NCBI GenBank assembly: GCA_029237695.1
Contig: CM055267.1
Span: forward strand, 13,853,043 to 13,917,042
DNA: 64,000 nt
From: Conchocele bisecta
Lineage: Eukaryota > Mollusca > Bivalvia > Lucinida > Thyasiridae
Direction: 5' to 3'
Shown here: in pieces, positions 1-10,544 of the stretch
Numbering within the stretch: position 1 is the stretch's first letter
Layout: each line of letters begins with the position of its first letter
Notes under the pieces: generated by a model
Told to the model about the DNA's origin: nothing
The model's database searches: none
The model's input: only the letters and a program-made list of their open reading frames with translations
Program-made: the position numbers and the translations under genes

Positions 1-415
1 CGTCTTCCATTTTCTACCTTTTCCAATGTTTCATCGTGAGCCCCCAATATTTCTTCACCTTTTTCCACTATCGCGCGCAACGAGAGATTTGTTCTTATTA
101 TTTTGTATTGGGCCACCTGTGTGTCTAATTTGGGACAAATTATTGGTGCTTGAAGGTTTTATTACACTAGCCCTTAACTCCACAATACTTTCTTTTTGAA
201 TTCTGTTACCAACTTCATCATCTAGTGAGAGGTTTGTAAATGCCCCTCTTTTATAGGCGCGGGAGGGTAAACCGCTTCATAAACGCCTCATTCTTTGTGG
301 CATTTATCAGCTTTGTCAACCCCCTAACTCTCAACCGTGTACTATAAGTAATCCCTAGAGATTCGGCTTCTCTTCTCAAACTTTCTATTTCTGCTCTAGT
401 TTCTGGCGTTATCAT
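1..415 (-). pseudogene. Disrupted ORF of the left Polinton-like element, 5' part
   Basis: Reading leftward from the ATG at 413-415, an open frame begins MITPETRAEIESLRREAE and continues to a TAA at 251-253. Similar-looking charged, helix-rich coding sequence carries on in a second frame (about 265 to 70) and a third frame to the window edge, so there are at least two frame breaks. It diverges from the zinc-finger ORF across a shared promoter region. Its position next to the terminus and pointing inward matches the polymerase gene of the right element, whose N-terminus has the same charged style, but no polymerase motif is inside the window and I do not name it. Length and end are unknown. Confidence 0.45.
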
Positions 416-429
416 ATTTTCTATATTAT

Positions 430-555
430 ACTTTTGTATATATACTTTTGTATAACCTATAAAATTTATCTGTTCAATTGGACGTCAAAAATTTACATAA
501 TGTTTTTTTCACGTCCAATTGAACAGATAAATTTCATAGGTTATATACATATATA
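430..555. promoter_or_regulatory. Divergent promoter region with a 35-bp inverted repeat
   Basis: Between two divergent ORFs lies an inverted repeat, 451-485 against 511-545, with one mismatch and a 25-base AT-rich spacer. The arms begin TATAACCTAT and end TTGGACGT. TATA-like stretches (TATACTTTTGTATA repeated at 426-453, and TATATACATATATA at 541-554) flank it on both sides, 2 to 15 bases before the zinc-finger ATG at 556. The symmetry makes it a plausible operator or bidirectional promoter, or possibly an origin-type hairpin. That is inference. Confidence 0.5.
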
Positions 556-852
556 ATGGAGTGTGAGACTTGTTGTAAGACGTTTACGTGTAAAGACTAT
601 CTACGAAGGCATCTAGCGAGACGTAGAAAGTTTCCTTGTGTCCCCCCACAATTTCAATGCCCTAGATGCCCTTGTAAATTCGTTAGTGCCCAAACTCTTT
701 GTAGCATAAGCAAACTACACTGTCAGGTGGCTACAGGTGAACGTGGTAGACTAGAGCTGGTAGAATTAGTTGCTGATCTGCAAAATAAATTAGCTATATC
801 GGAGGAGAAAAATGAGGTGTTGGAATATAAACTATTGTACTTGCATGAATGA
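556..852 (+). CDS. Small zinc-finger protein with C-terminal coiled coil (Polinton-borne)
   Basis: 98 codons from an ATG preceded by a TATA-rich stretch. The N-terminus has Cys3, Cys6, His19 and Cys28, the finger style that ends RRKFPC and is frequent in large DNA viruses and Polinton-like elements. A second, degenerate finger uses Cys35, Cys38, His55 and Cys56. Residues about 66-98 are leucine-rich with a heptad pattern (LELVELVADLQNKLAISEE), so probably a dimerising coiled coil. The protein probably binds DNA; target unknown. The irregular second finger may reflect a small frame error. The gene points outward at the element terminus 200 bp away. No close named family is recognised. Confidence 0.55.
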   Translation: MECETCCKTFTCKDYLRRHLARRRKFPCVPPQFQCPRCPCKFVSAQTLCSISKLHCQVATGERGRLELVELVADLQNKLAISEEKNEVLEYKLLYLHE

Positions 853-1061
853 TTTCGACTTTTTTCAAAAGTCAATTACCAATATAATTGGTACTCCCTC
901 TTTTCAAAATTTTTTTCTCCAAAAATTCATAAATTTGCTGTCGGGAGACCCAATTTTCCTCGTTAACCAATTTTTTGATTTTCGGGGGTGGTGGGGGTAT
1001 TATAGAGGGTTATAAATGATATCACGGTAGGTGGTATCATTTTGACTCCGTTACTACTACT
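853..1061. repeat. Subterminal and terminal region of the left Polinton-like element
   Basis: AT-rich non-coding tail after the zinc-finger stop. It contains the 13-bp palindrome CCAATATAATTGG at 879-891, flanked by two TTTTCAAAA words, then a G-rich stretch (GGGGGTGGTGGGGG, 984-997) and the terminus at 1061. The palindrome resembles the CCAAT...ATTGG family seen many times in the right Polinton. Confidence 0.5.
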
Positions 1062-1169
1062 TAACCAGTCTCATTAAATTGATCATTTGATTAATGGCAC
1101 CAAACCAATTTGTATCTGATTAAAGACATTTCTCGGCGATTAGCACAAGCACAAACAAATAATATGAAC

Positions 1170-1305
1170 GTGAATTAATGGTGATGACCAATGATCACCA
1201 ATTAATTGTTATCAAAGACTGATTTCCACAGTAGCCAGTGAATTAATGGTGATGACCAATGATCACCAATTAATTGTTATCAAAGACTGATTTCCACAGT
1301 AGCCA
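1170..1305. repeat. Two tandem 68-bp units with internal palindromes
   Basis: Units 1170-1237 and 1238-1305 are essentially identical. Each contains AATTAATGGTGATGACC facing GATCACCAATTAATT, an imperfect inverted repeat. Mirrored as two units near 44187-44322 in the right arm. Confidence 0.85.
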
Positions 1306-1425
1306 TAATTTTAAAAGTAAGGTGTAAAATTTGTTGATTTTTGTAAGGAATAACCTAATAAAACATAACTACCGGTATTCCCGAAAAATTAATTGCAATC
1401 AAGATATTATATTTGAAAATTATAC

Positions 1426-1510
1426 TGTGGCGAATCGTGTTTTAACTGTGGCGAATCGTGTTTACTCTGTGGCGAATCGAGATGTGGCGAATCGTGATTG
1501 TGGCGAATCG
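1426..1510 (+). repeat. Five copies of the 12-mer TGTGGCGAATCG at short irregular spacing
   Basis: Copies begin at 1426, 1447, 1468, 1483 and 1499. Spacing is 15 to 21 bases, so this is not a simple head-to-tail repeat. The array recurs in the right arm (about 43981-44065, minus) and at a third locus outside the duplication (45970-46060). Confidence 0.85.
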
Positions 1511-2118
1511 AGATATTACCCTCGACGGGTGCCCACTACAAAGAGATAAGTCATTTAATGATACCCGCCACACCATTATAATACAGGCCGGCCGTCATAC
1601 AGCCCATCAAGGCAGTGCCTGACGTCCCTCATCATTGACTGTACATCTTTGGTCGTAAAGGATATGCTTCCGGACAACCCCGATCTACTCTATCCAGAAA
1701 GAAATCTGATTTTCCAACTGCATGTCAGATGCCTGCAGAATCTCCAAAATAATACCAAATAACAATAATTAAACCTATAAGAGATGGCTGTCCCTAACCA
1801 TCCTATACCCTAGTTCTGAGTGCGTTTGAAGCGTTCTTTGTTTACTTTCTACTTCGTGGTGAGTGACCTAAGAATTTTGCTAAAATGCACTTTATTAGGT
1901 CAGTTTATGGTAATATTTTTGTGTCGTATTGTAGAATTGTCTCTCAATAACAATATAGTGAAGTATGAACGTCGACGCCCTGCAGGTTTTTTCTGTATTT
2001 TAGTGTGCGAAGTGTAAATGCTATTACACACATTTTTACTGTGTAGCGTTGTGTAGCGATATATAGTTGCGAAGGTAACTCTTGCAATCTACTCCCAACC
2101 GTCTGTGCAAGAGTTGCC

Positions 2119-2582
2119 CCGTGCAGGCTCCGGGACGGGATCAACTGATCCTGAGAATAGTGCTACAGTAGCCATTGCTTGTCGTAAAAGGCGATTAAAC
2201 TGGCTTAACGATTGGGTTCATACTTTCCGGAACACACTATACCGGATTTGGCCCTCATGTACATTTTTGGCTTTGTATGTGAGAGTTGAGTCAGGCTATG
2301 CCCCATATATAAAAGTAAGATTAGCGCTAATCCTATTACTTTTAGGGGATGGGATAAATGATGCTGGTGTGGCGAGGGCCTGGCACCAGATCAAGTTGTT
2401 TTAATTTCAGGACTGAATATATATTTTGATTGTAAATATTGAGTTCTGAAGTTGGGATTTACCCCCCTCGGACAGGTGGATACGGGACACGACCCCGTTG
2501 ACCCGTCTGCGTGTAGACTCCCTGAGGCTTGTACCTCTATGTCAGAAAAGCGGACGTTAAACCCTATTCACTCACTCACTGA
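2119..2582. mobile_element. SINE-like retroposon with a 16-bp target-site duplication
   Basis: The segment is bounded by perfect direct repeats CTGTGCAAGAGTTGCC at 2103-2118 and 2583-2598. That is the mark of LINE-type target-primed insertion. The interior shares a body (words CCTATTACTTTTAGGGGA, CTGGCACCAGATCA, TTTCAGGACTGAATATAT) with several other copies in the window (near 10640, 13540, 20000, 28300, 32100). Mirrored at about 40801-41253 in the right arm, with one mismatch in the duplication. Confidence 0.7.
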
Positions 2583-2599
2583 CTGTGCAAGAGTTGCCG

Positions 2600-3640
2600 T
2601 TCGCAACTAAGCGATATAGTGCAAACCGTTTATTAGCCAGGTTTTTTGTAAAAAAAATCCAGGCTATTGGATTGGCGAAAGCCGGGCGGGCGGCGGGCGG
2701 CGGGCGGCGTCCACAATCAATGTTAAGTTTTCGTGTTTGAGTCCATTTCTTTGTTACTGTACCACCTAGGACCACCAAACTTTCACAGCTTCATAATCAA
2801 GGGGTGCCCACCACATATCACTATCCAACATGTTACTTTTTTTTTAACTTCACCCATTTTTTCCGCGCAGTCGACTTAGCCATTTTCAATGTTAAGTTTT
2901 CGCGTTTTCAATGTTAAGTTTTCGTGTTTAAGTCCATTTCTTTGGTACTGTAATACCTAGGACCACCAAACTGTCACAGCTTCATAACCAAGGGGTGCCT
3001 ACCACATACAACTATCCAACATGTGACTATTTTTTGACTTTCACCTATTATTTCTACGTAATTGACTTAGCCATTTTCAATGTTAACTTTTTAACGTATG
3101 TCTGGTTAAATTTTTTGGCTAAAACTTTTTCGTTATACTATATCTCTGCAACTGCTTCGCCCATTACCTTGAAACTTCACATGGGTGTTTATCATCGTCC
3201 ATATTTTCATTATAACCCCCAACCGTGCAGCCCCTGTGCCCAATGTCAAGGTCAAATTACTTTGAATTTATTTGTTAAAGTTTTTTCCTGTACTATATCT
3301 CTGCAACTGCTTCACCCATTACCGTGATACTTCACATGGGTGTTTATCATCATTGTCGCACCCGCTTGCCATAAAGCTCGATATCGTCGGCATTTTGGCA
3401 TCCATCCGTCCGTACGTCCGTGTGTCCGGTTAAGTTTTTTCTTTAAAGTTTTTCCATCTACTATATATATTTTTTAGTGTCCATGCCTCGCCCCAAGGCG
3501 TGACATGCAGGCCACGGCCATCTAGTCTACAAAAAGTGGGTATAATTATGTTATCCAAGTGTCCATGCTTGGAAAAAACCTGGCTTTCGTGGCTTTGCCT
3601 CGTTTCTTGTATATTCTATAAAGCCGAAAACGTGCAGCTA
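2600..3640. repeat. Tandem and dispersed satellite block (about 115-190 bp units)
   Basis: Contains repeated units with the words AACATGTTGGATAG-like, AAGGGGTGCC, TGGTGGTCCTAGG-like and CATTTTCAATGTTAAGTTTT, followed by core-repeat units with the phrase CTCTGCAACTGCTTC and end words GACCGTCCG-like and GCCCGCTTGC-like. No coding potential. The right arm has this block expanded and duplicated (39590-40790 and 41340-43440). Confidence 0.7.
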
Positions 3641-4059
3641 CTCAGACCCAAATTATTGTAGAATAGTGATTCAACCGAACATCTAATAAAAAACCTACTG
3701 AATTACCAGCTGCACCAACTATGTCTGGTGAGACGTACGATAAAAATAAAGAAAGGAAGAAGAAAGTGGTATATTTTACCCAAATCTTCATGTAATTACT
3801 ATATTTTATAATAAATAAAGCTGAATACATCATAATAACTACCGGTATGTTTGGACTGTACTTGCATAATATCTGTCATTAATGTTCTCATACAAGGCCC
3901 ATTCTGGATGTCTGTGTGACGTATCACTTAATTTGACCAGATATGATTGGGGATTAGTCGATACATTTTGCTCTAAAATAAATCATTTTTGTCGAGCCCG
4001 CTTGCAGAAAGCGAGACATAGTGATCACAATGATGTCCGGGTGTCCGTCCGTCCGTCCG

Positions 4060-5470
4060 TCCGTCCGAAATCTGCGTTAAAGTTTTTAAATACCTTATAT
4101 CTCTGCAGTCCTAATTCACATTGACTTGAAACTTCATATGCTTATTAGTTATGATCCATATATTCATGCTGTATCCCACTCATGCGGCCCCTGTGTCCAA
4201 GGTCAAATGACTTAGAAGTTTGCGTTCCGAAATCTGCGTTAAAGTTTTTAAATACCTTATATCTCTGCAGTCCCAAGTCACATTGACTTGAAACTTCATA
4301 TGCTTATTAGTCATGATCCATATATTCATGCTGTATCCCACTCATGCGGCCTGTGCCCAAGGTCAAGTCAAATGACTTAGAAATTTGTGTTCTGAAATCT
4401 GCGTTAAAGTTTTTAAATACCTTATATCTCTACAGTCCTAAGTCACATTGACTTGAAACTTCATATGCTTATTAGTCATCATCCATATATTCATGCTGTA
4501 TCCCACTCATGCGGCCCCTGTGCCCAAGGTCAAGGTCAAATGACTTAGAAGTTTGTGTTCTGAAATCTGCGTTAAAGTTTTTAAATACCTTATATCTCTG
4601 CAGTCCTAAGTCACATTGACTTGAAACTTCATTAGCTTATTAGTCATGATCCATATATTCATGCTGTATCCCACTCATGCGGCCCCTGTGCCCAAGGTCA
4701 AGGTCAAATGACTTAGAAGTTTACGTTCCGAAATCTGCGTTAAAGTTTTTAAATACCTTATATCTCTGCAGTCCTAAGTCACATTGACTTGAAACTTCAT
4801 ATGCTTATTAGTTATGATCCATATATTCATGCTGTATCCCACTCATGCAGCCCCTGTGTCTAAGGTCAAATGACTTAGAAGTTTGCGTTCCGAAATCTGT
4901 GTTAAAGTTTTTAAATATTTTTATCTCTGCAGTCCTAAGTCACATTGACTTGAAACTTCATATGCTTATTAGTCATGATCCATATATTCATGCTGTATCC
5001 CACTCATGCGGCCCCTGTGCCCAAGGTCAAATGACTTAGAAGTTTGTGTTCTGAAATCTGCGCTAAAGTTTTTAAATACCTTATATCTCTGCAGTCCTAA
5101 GTCACATTGACTTGAAACTTCATTAGCTTATTAGTCATGATCCATATATTCATGCTGTATCCCACTCATGCGACCCCTGTGCCCAAGGTCAAGGTCAAAT
5201 GACTTAGAAGTTTGCGTTCCGAAATATGCGTTAAAGTTTTTAAATACCTTATATCTCTGCAGTCCTAAGTCACATTGACTTGAAACTTCATATGCTTATT
5301 AGTCATCATCCATTTATTCATTCTGTGTCCCACTCATGTGGCCCCTGTGCCCCTTTGTCAAGGTCAAATGACTTAGAAGTTTGCGTTAAAGTTTCTGTCA
5401 AAATTTGCGCTAAAGTTTCTGTCAAAATTTGCGTTAAAGTTTTCACATACCTACTATCTCTGTAACCGTA
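4060..5470. repeat. Satellite array, about 8 units of roughly 165 bp
   Basis: The word AAATCTGCGTTAAAG (with variants) recurs at about 4069, 4231, 4399, 4564, 4731, 4893, 5053 and 5221, each followed by CTTATATCTCTGCAGTCC, TTGACTTGAAACTTCAT and CTCATGCGGCCCCTGTG. The array is preceded by a GTCCGTCC run (4038-4062) and GCCCGCTTGC (3997). Core-repeat elements of this design are known from bivalves (Pearl/Helentron-associated type); that family link is inference. The mirror at 38120-39160 has about six units. Confidence 0.8.
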
Positions 5471-5820
5471 AGTCAGATTTGCTTGAAACTTTATATCGGA
5501 GACATCATCTGAGACATTTTCTGGCAAAATAAACATTAATTCGCCATTACCCCACATATTCATTGGCATTATTATACTTTTGATATCAGTAAATTTCCAC
5601 ACTGATATCAGAGGCGATAACCGTGTTTCCTTAAAATGTTAACAGACATTACTATTTATTCTCTGTATTTATTTTTGGATGTGCACTGATCATACTTTAT
5701 TATTTTTTCAGGTGACGCATTTAATTAGTATAAATAATAAAACACTTATCATGCCTTATTTGCATACGAAAATAGCCTGATACCACCGCGAGTCACTATC
5801 AGTAAAATAAATATTACTAC

Positions 5821-6371
5821 TGTCTGTTTCACGAAAGCTGCCCAAATTGTACGGCTATATAAACAATTCAAAAACAAGATTTCTTTTGATAATATTAAAT
5901 TAAAGGAAAAATTAAGAAAGAGCCTTCTTTTTATTTCGTGAAATTTGGTCAAATATTGATTTTATTGCGAAAAAACAATTTCCCCATGTTAAATCCCCAT
6001 AGACATGTTCATGGGGATTTAACATGGGGACATTTTTTTGAATTTTAGAAATACTGAACCGATTTTTAAAATTTAACTTTTGTTTTCTTAGTTAGATCAT
6101 ATCCAAGCTATCTAGTCAGGTTTCAGAGTCAATTTCCAAATTTTTTCCGTTTTTTGACTCCTCCCACACTTCCTTACCACTTTTTCCCCCATGTTAAATT
6201 CCCATAGACAAATCAATTTTTCGTAATAAAATCAATATTGGACCGAATTTCACGAAATAAAAAGAAGGCTCATTCTTAAATTTTCCTTTAATTTAATATT
6301 ATCGAAAATAATATTGTTTTTGAATTGTCTATATAGCCGTAAAATTTGGGCAGCTTTCGTGAAACAGACTA
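5821..6371. mobile_element. Palindromic MITE-like element (~550 bp)
   Basis: The ends TGTCTGTTTCACGAAAGCTG (5821-5840) and their inverse at about 6350-6369 enclose two arms of some 150 bases that pair imperfectly. The centre holds CCATGTTAAATCCCCAT facing ATGGGGATTTAACATGG (5984-6024). No ORF of note. Mirrored at 37208-37756. Confidence 0.75.
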
Positions 6372-6499
6372 TAACTGATTTTATCTGTATAGTGAGCACT
6401 GAGCACTTGTAATGTTTAGAACTGGTGGAATAGTGACACAATTATACACTTGTTTAATTACTATAAAGAACATTTTGTGCCTACTGAGTGGGCGTGTAC

Positions 6500-6760
6500 C
6501 TTTAAAGTTTTTAAGAACACTATATCTCTGAAACCGCTTCGCCAATTCACTTGAACCTTCACATGTGTGTTTATCATCATCCATATTCACAGTCTATGCG
6601 CAATTTGTGCGGCCCCTCTACCCAATCTCAAGGTCAAATTACTAAAAAAAAATATTTCTTTTTTGTCGCGCCCGCTTGCGTAACTATCAAAACTTGTATA
6701 GTACTATCAAATGCCTCGGCGGGCCGACATGCGGGCAGCGGCCATCTAGTTTGAAAAACT
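6500..6760. repeat. Single diverged copy of the bivalve core-repeat satellite
   Basis: Shares ATATCTCTGAAACCGCTTCG, CATATTCACAGTC-type and GTGCGGCCCCTCTACCC words with the arrays at 3100-3480 and 4060-5470, and ends in GCGCCCGCTTGCG. No gene. From here to 7120 I see no feature beyond AT-rich sequence. Confidence 0.6.
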
Positions 6761-7120
6761 TAATTCAAAATAAATGAATTACAATTACTTTCTTGCATGT
6801 TATCACATTTTAGCCCCATATGAGGTTACTCTTTTAGACAAAAACAGCGACCTATACTTTACAGTAAATTTTACGATATTCAAGTTGATCTGTGTCGCTC
6901 AGACACTTATTCAACAAAGGATGACGAAGCATAGTTTTCTAATACCTGAAAAGAGTGCTCTCTGGGGATACGGCATTAGTATAATTATATAGTGCGACAA
7001 TTCCTGAAACAAACTTATTATTCCCAGGATGAGGGTTTTCTTGGGAGATATATTACTACAAAATATCGGGCTTGGTATGTTTTGAGGGTAGTGTCTTAAA
7101 GCGCTGGTGTCTCAGACGAT

Positions 7121-7158
7121 ATGTCCGAAAATGAAACAGTCGAGAAATGTCAAGGAAT
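7121..7158 (+). CDS. TMEM11: Possible first coding exon of TMEM11 (weak)
   Basis: An ATG opens MSENETVEKCQG and could splice at AT|GTAGTT (7158/7159). The two leftover bases match the phase of the downstream exon at 7883, and the segment is conserved in the right arm. It would give a protein near 183 residues, close to the usual ~190. The donor is weak and the phase would match by chance one time in three, so this is only a candidate. Confidence 0.25.
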
Positions 7159-7615
7159 GTAGTTTGAATAAAGTTACAACTCGTCACTGATAATAAACAT
7201 GCATTTGTCGGCTAAATCACATTTGAATGTCAGCTTCTGATATCGTAAACATCAATTCCAGGAAATTTCATGCTGAATTGGCCTTGGCTGTAGGTCTGTT
7301 GCGCCATAGATCTATCGGAAAACCACGCGAGTAGTGACGTAATTCCGTTCAGCGATTCATGTTACCACGGACTACTGCTGTGCTGTAGATACACAGTTTG
7401 TGCCTAATGTCAGGCACAGTCATGTACATGCACCATTTAACTATCATGTGAACTATTCTGCTTCACTAACCATTCCTGGATGAGCATTAGTTGAGGGAGC
7501 GGAACTCTGCAAAACATTACCATACCGTCCGCTACGGACACTACAGTAATCTGTTGCAGTTCTGTTTCCGCAACAAGGACAAGCATATATTATAACACGC
7601 GACACTGCTGTTCAA

Positions 7616-7820
7616 CCCTTACACTGCTGCATACGAAAAATGTTGTCTGCTGTTGCTTTATATTTGCCTTCTTTATCAATGAAAACATGGCTTGACAGCA
7701 CTTTAGAATCCTTTCCATTGGAAATGATTCTGAAGTGTTGTCAAAGCATGTTTTTGATGAGAAAAATGGAAAATAAATATTAAACAGCACACAACAAAAA
7801 TTAAATCAGTATTGTATGGG
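7616..7820. mobile_element. piggyBac-like MITE (CCCTT ends, TTAA flank)
   Basis: The ends CCCTTACAC and TATGGG are flanked by TCAA (degraded TTAA) on the left and TTAA (7821-7824) on the right. The interior is a large imperfect hairpin centred on ATTCTGAAG/CTTTAGAAT-type arms with GTCTGCTGTT near the ends. It sits immediately upstream of the TMEM11 exon, in the intron. Mirror: 35322-35532. Confidence 0.7.
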
Positions 7821-7882
7821 TTAACAACGTGGTTTCCCCAGAACCATGGACATAACCTATTGCCCGTGTATGTCCATTGCAG

Positions 7883-8396
7883 GGTGGACCGACCTCCGGA
7901 CTGTGTGATCATCAAGGAGACGGGAGACGCAGACTACACAGACGAGTATTATGAGCAGGAGCTGGAGAGAGCGCTGGAAGCCTGTGCCAAAACCATCGTC
8001 ATTGAACCTGTGATGCTCGGCGATGAAACTGGCCGGTGGATTCGAGTCGGCAACACCATCCACAAACTTTCTGTCTTGTCAGGGGGCGCTTGCCTCCTTG
8101 GGGGATTTCTGGACAACAGCCGTAGCTACATATACATATCGCTGGGCGTGGCCGGTGTGCTATGTGCAGGGGTGTACACAGTGTCCTGGCAGTTTGACCC
8201 CTGCTGTAAGTATCAGGTTGAGGATAACTTGCCAAATATAGAGAGACTCGTGCACACAATATCCACAGCGAACCCTGTGGTGCTGGTTCGGAAAGACGAC
8301 AGCCGACGGAAGATCCTACACAACTCCGTGTCACTCTGTGCGATGCTCTATTGCCTGTGGAAGGGCTATGAGTGGTTTACAAGTACAGTTAACTGA
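7883..8396 (+). CDS. TMEM11: TMEM11, last coding exon (mitochondrial membrane protein)
   Basis: The exon begins after the acceptor ATTGCAG (7876-7882) in phase 2 and runs 170 residues to a TGA. Family signatures are clear: an acidic ELERALEA helix, IVIEPVMLGDETGRWIRVGN, SWQFDPCCKYQVE and NPVVLVRKDDSRRK. Hydrophobic segments lie near LSVLSGGACLLGGF, YISLGVAGVLCAGVYTV and VSLCAMLYCLWKGY. In other animals TMEM11 is a small mitochondrial membrane protein working with the MICOS machinery in cristae shape. The open frame extends upstream to 7812, but that part includes the MITE end and intron. The N-terminal residues must come from an upstream exon. The gene is convergent with DHRS7B at 19699-19903. 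The right-arm copy differs at one residue in the exon (Ser for Gly after NNSR/DNSR). Confidence 0.95.
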
Positions 8397-9000
8397 CACC
8401 GCTACTGTTGCCCATGTGGATCACATCAGGGGGCCGTTTCACTAAACTTTGTACGACTAAAATGTTCGTAAGTACAACATTATGATAGTCTGTAGATTGC
8501 ACATCAACTCTGTTTGCTTGTAAACAATTATTGGATTTACATTTATTGAGCATAGGCTGCATTTTAGTTGAAAGAAGTTTAGTGAAACAGGCCCCAGATT
8601 GTGATCACTATGATGTTTGGGTTTGTGCTGATAAAACTGCGCACATGTGAGACGATCTGTTATTTTGTATATAAGCAACTATTAAGCATATGTGCGATTT
8701 CTCATGAAAAATATTTACAGTAACTGTGATATTTTATGTAAATGACGTTAAAAGCTCTAGTCTGTTTCGCATTTTGCTCATTTAATTTTGTACACTTGAC
8801 TTTCGACGTCATTTACAGAATATATCGTAAATAGATTTCATGAGTTCTCACATTCTACTTGGGTACAAAATCACACGACTGTCTGGTATTCCTTCTCATG
8901 CTTGAAATCAGGAAGTTTAATTGGTCGAGACTCCGCTGAGTTTCGGCCAAGCAAACTGAATAATTTGGAGTATGAACCGGGAGTGTATGCCCAGATAGTT
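8397..9000. other. TMEM11 3' flank, no gene seen
   Basis: Contains a pair of inverted words around GCCGTTTCACTAAACTTTGTACGACTAAAATG (8432 on) and TTTAGTGAAACAGGCCCC (8578-8595), a typical small palindromic repeat of about 165 bp, then AT-rich sequence with CATTTACAG/CTGTAAATG-type inverted words at 8740-8830. No ORF with support. Confidence 0.5.
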
Positions 9001-9004
9001 TTAA

Positions 9005-9239
9005 CCCTTAAACCGCTACTCACAACAATTGTCGTCTGCTGTTGCTTTTATATCTTGCCTTATTTCTCAATAAAAACATGGTTCGACAGCACTTCAAATC
9101 ATTTCCAATGGAAATGATTCTGAAATGCTGTCGAAGCATGTTGTAAATTATTCTAAAGTGCTGTCAAAGCATGTTTTTGATGATAAAAATGGAAAATAAA
9201 CAGCAGACGACAACAAAAAATAAGATAGCGGTCCAAGGG
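9005..9239. mobile_element. piggyBac-like MITE between TTAA sites
   Basis: Perfect TTAA at 9001-9004 and 9240-9243; element ends CCCTTAAAC and CCAAGGG. Hairpin core with ATCATTTCC/GGAAATGAT arms. The left copy carries an extra ~45-bp stretch that repeats AAAGTGCTGTCAAAGCATG and is missing from the mirror copy at 33950-34135. Confidence 0.75.
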
Positions 9240-9550
9240 TTAATATTATAAGCATTGCCTTGGAATATTGTGTACTGCCTTTCCACAAAAGTTGGAACTT
9301 TTTATGCAACTAATCACATGTATGTGCACTCTCCATCCATATTTCCATTGTGTTCAGCAATACACGCTCACCCAAGGTCAGAGGAGTTTTGATAATAGTA
9401 TTATGTTTTGTGTTTGACGTGCAAGCTGCCACTGAACTGCCTAGTCTTATTCCTCCATGACAGTGTTTGTTGTGATCACTCACCATCAAGGTGTATGATC
9501 ACGTGGTACTAACAACAACAAGTACCGATTCCAAGTACGTATTCTTTTAT

Positions 9551-9810
9551 AGTGTCCTTATTACGTAACAGATTTTAATGAAATATGGCGCATCAAACGC
9601 GTCTTGTTAAGCTGCATTTGGTGGTCTCTGTATTTTCGCCCAAACTTCTGTCGTTTTTTATTTTTTTGCGAAGAATCGATTTCCGTGTCTGACACGGAAA
9701 TCGATTCTTCGCAAAAATGACATAAGTCTGTGCCAAACTCCATAGACCACCAAATGCAGCTCATGAAGACGCGTTTGCTGCGCCATATTTCAAAATCCGT
9801 TGCATATTAA
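9551..9810. mobile_element. Palindromic MITE with a perfect central hairpin
   Basis: Outer arms (CGCATCAAACGCGTCTTGTT near 9590 against GAAGACGCGTTTGCTGCG near 9765) pair. The centre, 9664-9715, is a nearly perfect stem with arms GAATCGATTTCCGTGTC and GACACGGAAATCGATTC. The right-arm copy (about 33390-33645) has lost one half of the central stem. Confidence 0.75.
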
Positions 9811-10544
9811 GGAAACTATCAAATAATACTTACTTTGGAGTTGGCGACGTTGTTGTAACCACGTGATCATGCTCATGTGAAATCTCTCACAGTGTGCACC
9901 AAATAACTTTCTATATACACATTGTGTATGGGACAAAATGTGAGCAATTATGGCCAGTATCTTAACAAAATCAGATTTATTGCTTTTTCAACCAGTGTGG
10001 ACGAGATCTCGACTACATCTGTACATTCTGTTCAGGATGCAGAGCTCCAGATAAGGTGTGTATTGATGTATTTTACACACTTATTTTAGCAGAATACACA
10101 TTCGTTATCAAAATTGAGAGTACAAAATACTCACAGCAATGTGAAAATATGCATTCAAATTGAGTAGTGAAAATACTGTCATAAAGTTGAAAATTTACTT
10201 AGTTGATATGCAATGTTTGCTTTTTGCAGCTAAAATACCGGTAAGTGAATTTTTACATTTGTTTTATTTTTGATCATTTGTTCCATATTTAAAAAGGAAG
10301 AAAATCAATACTATATTTGTAAAAGTAAAAATTAATATGCATTGAATTTGAAATATGTGGGTATAATACTCTTTAGATACAAGACTTATCTGGCGATCTG
10401 AGGATGTAAACTATTCCCCTGTTTGAATAGTGTAACCCACTGCATGTCCAGCCACCAATATGGATGGACTCTCTGTTACTAGAGTACGAGGCTGCTGTAG
10501 TGTAATGGTAATCAGGATCCACACTGGTCAGATCCTTGCACATT

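Larger units (their letters stand above)
1..1061 (-). mobile_element. Polinton/Maverick-like element, terminal part running off the left window edge
   Basis: The right boundary at 1061 reads, on the minus strand, as a terminus starting AGTAGTAGTAACGG and then GAGTCAAAATGATACCACC (1030-1048 on plus). The same 19-mer lies 12 bases inside the start of the second Polinton at 51256-51274. Polintons have terminal inverted repeats that begin with AG and make 6-bp target duplications (known for the family); the adjacent hexamer TAACCA (1062-1067) would be one copy of it. The other end is outside the window. Inside are a zinc-finger ORF pointing at the terminus, a 35-bp inverted repeat, and a divergent disrupted ORF. 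Assignment to Polintons rests on the shared terminus and virus-like ORF style, not on a hallmark gene in this fragment. Confidence 0.6.

Noticed and set aside
7812..7882. TMEM11 start codon at 7812
   Set aside because: The frame is open but lies in MITE-end and intron sequence; a good acceptor at 7881-7882 begins the family-matching part.
7999..8334. 111-codon minus-strand ORF over TMEM11
   Set aside because: Shadow of the TMEM11 exon; no family and no conservation beyond the coding strand.
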